A stretch of DNA of 64,000 bases from Fuerstiella sp. GTDB taxonomy: Bacteria > Planctomycetota > Planctomycetia > Planctomycetales > Planctomycetaceae. Location: NCBI GenBank assembly GCA_022447185.1, contig JAKVAY010000047.1, positions 1 to 64,000 of the forward strand, read 5' to 3'. Position numbers and translations under genes: made by a program. Shown piece by piece: positions 59,473 to 64,000 of the stretch. The notes under the pieces were generated by a model, which saw only the letters and a list, made by a program, of their open reading frames with translations, was not told where the DNA came from and ran no database searches. The stretch's first letter is position 1. Each line of letters begins with the position of its first letter.

Positions 59473-61911
59473 ATGTCCGACCGCCTGAATAATTTCTTTG
59501 TCGTTGCCCTGCTTCTGACCTGCGGAGGCATCGCTCATGCGCAGACGTCGAATCCAGCTGCCTCCTACATATTCCCTGCCGGTGCTCAGCGCGGTCAAAC
59601 TGTGGAATTCATGGTAGGAGGTTTGTTTCTGCTGAACGATCCCTGGTTTGAGATTTCCGGGACATCTGTTCAGGTCCCGGAGCGTTTGCGTACCGGACAA
59701 ACGGTTTGGTTTGATGGTCAGTTGCTGACGGGACAAAGGGCTTTGGGGCCTGATGAATATCCGAAGGATCATCAAGGAGTTGCCACGATTGCTGGTGACG
59801 CACCCATCGGAGCTCAGCACTGGCGAGTCTGGACGTCTCAGGGGGCGTCTGCATCGAGAGTCTTCATCATCGGCGACTTGCCTGAAGTGGTCGAACGGGA
59901 AATTGATGGTGATCCGGTTTCGGTGAGCATTGATGTACCGGTGACGGCCAACGGTCGAATTTTCCCCCGGTCCGATCTCGATATTTGGACATTCGAGGCT
60001 CGGCGTGGAGAAATTTATACGATTGAGATGAATTCAAAGTCGCTAGGTTCACCGCTCGACGGTCGAATTGCGGTTTACGCGGCCGGGAAACTTATCGCAG
60101 ACGACATTGGGTCACAGAGTACGGATCCAGTCATTCAGTTCCAGGCGGAATCCGACGGCCCACACGAAATCCATGTGCATGATGTGGGCTACGCGGGAAC
60201 CCAGGCCTGTGTCTACCGACTGACAGTGCGGCCGGGGTTGCGGACTTCCTGGGTGTATCCGCTGGGAGGACGCCGAGGCACCAGTACGGAATTTGAGGTT
60301 GGTTTGCTGCCAGGTGCTGACGGTAGTGAAGTCCATAGAATATCGGTCGCGCTGGAGCCAGGTGCCGCTCAAGACGGATACCTCCGACAACCGTTTACGA
60401 TTGATGGACGAAGCACCGAGCCGGTACGACTGGAAATCAACGACGTTCCGGAGCGACTGGAAGAAGAGCCGAATAACACTGTATCGGAGACTGCTCCGAT
60501 GGTCGGACCTGTGGTGCTCAATGGACGCGTCGACCATCCGGGTGACGTCGACTTATGGCCCGTTGCTGCGATGGCTGACGGGTATCTCGAATTGAGGCTG
60601 TCCGCAGGCCGATATGGCTCACATTTGCAGCCGGATCTGGAAGTTCTGGACAGGGACGGAAACGTTCTGGCACCCAATGACACGCAGCCTGTCAAAGAGG
60701 ACACGGTTTCATCGGATCGGTTACTTGTGTTCAAGCCGGAGCAGGATGGTGTTTTTTGGCTCCGTGTGCGGGACCGTTTTTCGACCCGCGGTGGTCCGGC
60801 GTTTGGCTATCGTCTTCAGGTTGGCTCACCGACCCCCGGATTTCATTTGAGTTTCGACAAAGATGCGGTCACTGCTGTTCGTGGCAATGAGGTGTCATTG
60901 CCGGTTCATATTGAGCGTTACGGTGGCCTGACAGGTCCTGTGGCCATAGAAGTGTCGGGCCTGCCCCAGGACACGGAAGCAGGAGACTTGTTGATTCCGG
61001 CGGGTAAGGACGAAATTGCCATCCGGCTGAAGCCGTCAGAGACGGCGCCGATTGGGGGGCATCGACTACAGGTGCGCGGCACGCATACATCTGGTGACCG
61101 CACAATTACTCGACTGGCGATCAGAGCACCATCCAATACGGACACGCCTGTCGATTCTGTGTTATTCAGCGTCGCTGTCGCCACGCCGTTCAAATTCAAA
61201 AATCGTGGACCGTATTTTGCGTTTGCAAATGCCGGAACTGTGTATTGGCATCCCTTCACTGTCGAACGAAACGGTTACGACGGGCCGGTTACCGTCCGAC
61301 TTGCTGATCGACAACGACGACATCTTCAGGGGATCCGAAATGCTCGCGAGTTTGTTGTTGCAGCCGGAATCAGCGAATTTGAATTCCCATTCTTTCTGCC
61401 GCCCAATATGTCACGGGACAGTTTGAGGCGTTGCCTGGTGATGGGCATTGGTCAGATAGAAGACGAAAAGGGGAATCGTCACCAGGTTGTATTTACGGAT
61501 GGGGAAGAGTCTCAGGCTCCAATCCATGTACAGGCACCGCGACTCAACATTGTTTCCAAACTCACTTCTGTCTATGTCCAGCCCGATTCGACCAATGAAA
61601 TTGAATTCGAAATTCAGCGGGGTGCAAACCTGGATCTGCCGGTCACGGTTGAGTTGATTGTGCCGACCCATATCGACGGACTCCACGTAAATCCCGTTAT
61701 CGTACCGCGGGATCAGCACACCGGCTGGATCCTTCTTGAGGTTGGTCAGGATGCCGGGCCTGTCAATATGCCATTGACATTGCGAGCGACAATTCTGGAA
61801 AACGGAGACCCGGTTATCGGTGAAAGTACTGTGACGATTGTTACTGCGTCGCCGAACGGGGAACTGCTTACATCGCAGCTGAGAGCGTCGTCGGCAAGCG
61901 GCACAGAGTGA
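59473..61911 (+). CDS. Secreted protein with pre-peptidase C-terminal (PPC) domains
   Basis: 812 residues. Signal peptide FFVVALLLTCGGIAHA, then a beta-rich region with PAGAQRGQTVEFMVGG, two PPC-like beta-sandwich domains (NGRIFPRSDLDIWTFEARRG at about 155 and EEEPNNTVSETAPMVGP...GDVDLWPV at about 330), and Ig-like repeats to the end. No catalytic domain is seen. These proteins regularly accompany DUF1549 and DUF1501 genes in planctomycetes and may be binding or scaffold proteins outside the cell. Confidence 0.88.
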   Translation: MSDRLNNFFVVALLLTCGGIAHAQTSNPAASYIFPAGAQRGQTVEFMVGGLFLLNDPWFEISGTSVQVPERLRTGQTVWFDGQLLTGQRALGPDEYPKDHQGVATIAGDAPIGAQHWRVWTSQGASASRVFIIGDLPEVVEREIDGDPVSVSIDVPVTANGRIFPRSDLDIWTFEARRGEIYTIEMNSKSLGSPLDGRIAVYAAGKLIADDIGSQSTDPVIQFQAESDGPHEIHVHDVGYAGTQACVYRLTVRPGLRTSWVYPLGGRRGTSTEFEVGLLPGADGSEVHRISVALEPGAAQDGYLRQPFTIDGRSTEPVRLEINDVPERLEEEPNNTVSETAPMVGPVVLNGRVDHPGDVDLWPVAAMADGYLELRLSAGRYGSHLQPDLEVLDRDGNVLAPNDTQPVKEDTVSSDRLLVFKPEQDGVFWLRVRDRFSTRGGPAFGYRLQVGSPTPGFHLSFDKDAVTAVRGNEVSLPVHIERYGGLTGPVAIEVSGLPQDTEAGDLLIPAGKDEIAIRLKPSETAPIGGHRLQVRGTHTSGDRTITRLAIRAPSNTDTPVDSVLFSVAVATPFKFKNRGPYFAFANAGTVYWHPFTVERNGYDGPVTVRLADRQRRHLQGIRNAREFVVAAGISEFEFPFFLPPNMSRDSLRRCLVMGIGQIEDEKGNRHQVVFTDGEESQAPIHVQAPRLNIVSKLTSVYVQPDSTNEIEFEIQRGANLDLPVTVELIVPTHIDGLHVNPVIVPRDQHTGWILLEVGQDAGPVNMPLTLRATILENGDPVIGESTVTIVTASPNGELLTSQLRASSASGTE

Positions 61912-62121
61912 ATCCGGAAAGTGACGGACGCTGTTGCTGACGTACAATCGTGAATTGAGGAATACCTCGATTCATCATTTCTCACTGCGACAACCCGCAC
62001 TCTTGTCCCGTCAGGCGGTCGTTTCCGATGTCCAGTTCGCACTCTGTTCGTTCGAATGGCAATGATCGTGCCAGCGCGTTCCGAAAACCGGGTAGATGAT
62101 TGATCGAAGTGTAAACCGGGG

Positions 62122-64000
62122 TCACTTGAGGCCTCGTCGGACCAGCAACGCATCAACGGTGGGTTCCTGACCTCGGAATGCCTTATATGACACCATGGGG
62201 TCTCGGCTGCTGCCGCGGGAGAGGACTTCTTTTCTCAGATTGTCGCCATTGGAACGCGTCGCACCGCCTCTGGACTGCATAAATGCGAATGCATCGGCCG
62301 CCAGGACTTCACTCCACAAATAGGCATAGTAGCTGGCCGCATAACCGCCTCCCCAGATGTGAGCAAAGTATGGCGTTCGATAGCGAGGCGGCACTGCCGG
62401 AATGTCGACACCATACTTACGCAGAGTGGCTGACTCAAAAGCCTCAACGTCATCCGGAATTTCATCCTCCGTCAAGGTGTGCCACTCGAGATCCAGAATC
62501 GCTGCAGCCAGATATTCCAGGGTTTCAAACCCCTGATTGAACCGACTGGCCTGCACCACGTTGTCCAGTAACTCCCTCGGGATCGGTTCGTCTGTCTCGT
62601 TGTGCCGAGCGTAGTTGCTCAGAATTTCGGGTTGAATGCACCAGTCTTCTTCAAATGTCGAAGGAAACTCCACAAAGTCGCGTGGTGTTGCTGTTCCCGC
62701 AACAGACGGATAGGTCACGTCAGAAAACAGTCCGTGTACCCCATGTCCCATTTCATGAAACAGTGTTGTGACATTGTCGAGACTGATCAATGCGGGAGCT
62801 CCATCCGCCGGCCGCGGATTGTTGAGTACGTTGACGATGACAGGTTTTACGTCCAGCAGATGAGACTGACTCACCCATGAACTTGCCCACGCACCGCCAC
62901 GTTTAGAGTCACGTTTGAAGAAATCAATGTAGAATAACCCGAGCTGGCTTCCATCCGTATCCAGTACATCAAACACGCGCACTTCCGCGTGATAGACCGG
63001 CAGGTCTCTCCGTTCACGGAATTTGATGCCAAACAGGCGGTTCATGGTGAAGAACACGCCGTTTTGCAGCACGCTGTCAAGTTCGAAATATGGCTTGACG
63101 GCTGCCTCGTCAACGTCAAAGCGAGTTTGACGAATGCGTTCCGCGTAGTACTCCCAGTCCCATGGTTGCAGATCGTGGTCGGCACCAAGCCGTGCGATCA
63201 TGTTCTTCAGATCCCTGGCTTCTTCCCGAACACGTGCAACAACGCCTGGGACCAGGTCTGTCAGCATCCGGCGTGCGGCGTGCGGTGACTTCGCCATCTG
63301 GTTCTGCAGTTTGTACGCCGCATAGTTTTCGAATCCGAGCAGTTTGGCTCGTTCCGCGCGGAGCTGAGCGATCTCAAGAACCAGTGGGCGATTATCAATG
63401 CCGTTGTTTTCGCCCGTTGCGCGGTTGGCGGAAGCCTCCCAGACGCGTTGTCGTAGTTTTCGATTATTCAGAGATGCCAGAATCGGAACACGTGTGGTGT
63501 TGGTGATTTCCAGCAGATATTTACCCTCAAAGCCACGCTCGCTCGCACCTTCAGCGGCAGCCGCGATATCGGCAGCAGACATGCCATCCAGTTCGGAAAT
63601 ATCATCCACGACAACCGAACGTTCTTTTGTAATGGCCAGCAAATTATCTTCAAATTTCGTTTGCAATCTCGATAGCTGCTCATTCAGTGATCGAATCCGA
63701 TTCTGATGTCTGACGGAGAGTCTCGCGCCGGCGCGGACGAAGTCTACGTAGTGCTGCCGCACAACCTCCTGCTGTTCGTTGGTGAGTCCGAGTGAATCTC
63801 GTGATTCATGCAGGGTTTCCACGCGTTGAAACAGTCGATGATTCAGCAGAATGTTGTCGGAATGGGCGGCAAGCAGCGGCGCTATTTCAGTCTGAATGTT
63901 CTGCAGATGCCTGTTGGTGTGAGCGGAGGTCATGTTCGAAAACACTCGGCGAACCCGTTTCAGTAACGCTCCTGACGTTTCGAGAGGCACAATCGTATTG
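62122..64000 (-). CDS. M3 family oligopeptidase/peptidyl-dipeptidase (5' end outside the window)
   Basis: Partial: the reading frame stays open to the window edge, so the start lies beyond 64000 (a GTG at 63990 is not the real start, as NTIVPLETSGALLKRV is already in the family's N-terminal pattern). About 626 codons are visible. The zinc site is TLFHEMGHGVHGLF (HExxH) with the third ligand Glu in FVEFPSTFEEDW; the C-terminal substrate part includes GGGYAASYYAYLWSEV. The protein resembles Dcp/OpdA, which cut short peptides. It converges with the preceding plus-strand gene. Confidence 0.93.
   Translation of the reverse strand, partial: NTIVPLETSGALLKRVRRVFSNMTSAHTNRHLQNIQTEIAPLLAAHSDNILLNHRLFQRVETLHESRDSLGLTNEQQEVVRQHYVDFVRAGARLSVRHQNRIRSLNEQLSRLQTKFEDNLLAITKERSVVVDDISELDGMSAADIAAAAEGASERGFEGKYLLEITNTTRVPILASLNNRKLRQRVWEASANRATGENNGIDNRPLVLEIAQLRAERAKLLGFENYAAYKLQNQMAKSPHAARRMLTDLVPGVVARVREEARDLKNMIARLGADHDLQPWDWEYYAERIRQTRFDVDEAAVKPYFELDSVLQNGVFFTMNRLFGIKFRERRDLPVYHAEVRVFDVLDTDGSQLGLFYIDFFKRDSKRGGAWASSWVSQSHLLDVKPVIVNVLNNPRPADGAPALISLDNVTTLFHEMGHGVHGLFSDVTYPSVAGTATPRDFVEFPSTFEEDWCIQPEILSNYARHNETDEPIPRELLDNVVQASRFNQGFETLEYLAAAILDLEWHTLTEDEIPDDVEAFESATLRKYGVDIPAVPPRYRTPYFAHIWGGGYAASYYAYLWSEVLAADAFAFMQSRGGATRSNGDNLRKEVLSRGSSRDPMVSYKAFRGQEPTVDALLVRRGLK

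Overview
The window looks like a chromosomal segment of a planctomycete (Planctomycetota; a Planctomycetaceae- or Fuerstiella-like lineage fits, but I cannot name a species from sequence alone). The evidence is three separate sets of the planctomycete-typical DUF1549/DUF1553 'planctomycete cytochrome c' proteins paired with DUF1501 proteins, a fused SecDF, a BamB-like PQQ propeller of more than 1400 residues, many long low-coding intergenic stretches, frequent GTG/TTG starts and weak Shine-Dalgarno sites. I saw no rRNA, tRNA, CRISPR array or intact transposase.

Layout. 0.5-4.4 kb: a DUF1549/DUF1553 plus DUF1501 pair. 4.7-12.3 kb (+): glycogen phosphorylase, 4-alpha-glucanotransferase, an organophosphate-type MFS transporter, a sugar/choline-type nucleotidyltransferase and a MetE-like protein. 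12.5-18.1 kb (-): a probable five-gene operon with a lactonase-fold propeller, two paralogous Gfo/Idh-like proteins joined by a TAATG overlap, an SDR dehydrogenase and an EamA transporter, which reads as an uptake and oxidation route for an unknown carbohydrate.

18.8-24.0 kb (+) is the outstanding region: a WGR-domain/HEAT-repeat protein of 1018 residues, the frame-shifted remnant of a small gene that looks like the N-terminus of a SWIM-type partner, a structured non-coding region with a 12-bp a1/a2 stem, an msr-like hairpin and a long msd-like hairpin, then a reverse transcriptase with both retron hallmarks (NAxxH and VTG). I read this as a retron, closest in plan to the type described with ARM/HEAT and SWIM partners (type XIII, from memory), in a planctomycete and with the third partner decayed.

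24.2-30 kb: polysaccharide deacetylase, cysteine synthase, ZIP metal transporter, and a FabF-like protein that has lost the catalytic Cys and one catalytic His. 30.4-31.0 kb: a sialidase pseudogene. 31.1-38.4 kb (-): tgt-yajC-secDF and a DUF485 plus acetate-type sodium symporter pair with GTGA-type overlap. 38.7-42.9 kb (-): the second DUF1549/DUF1501 pair. 43-45.4 kb: a low-coding stretch holding a small secreted protein, an 18-bp perfect hairpin, a compact candidate small-RNA gene (near-consensus promoter, three hairpins, intrinsic terminator) and a DUF547 remnant. 45.4-54.7 kb: tandem universal stress protein, M24 peptidase, the giant PQQ protein with an embedded methyltransferase-like domain, an orphan PQQ-propeller tail, a CaMKII-association-domain protein and an LDH2-type dehydrogenase. 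55.3-61.9 kb (+): the third DUF1549/DUF1553, DUF1501 and pre-peptidase-domain protein set. 62.1 kb to the end (-): an M3 oligopeptidase cut by the window edge.
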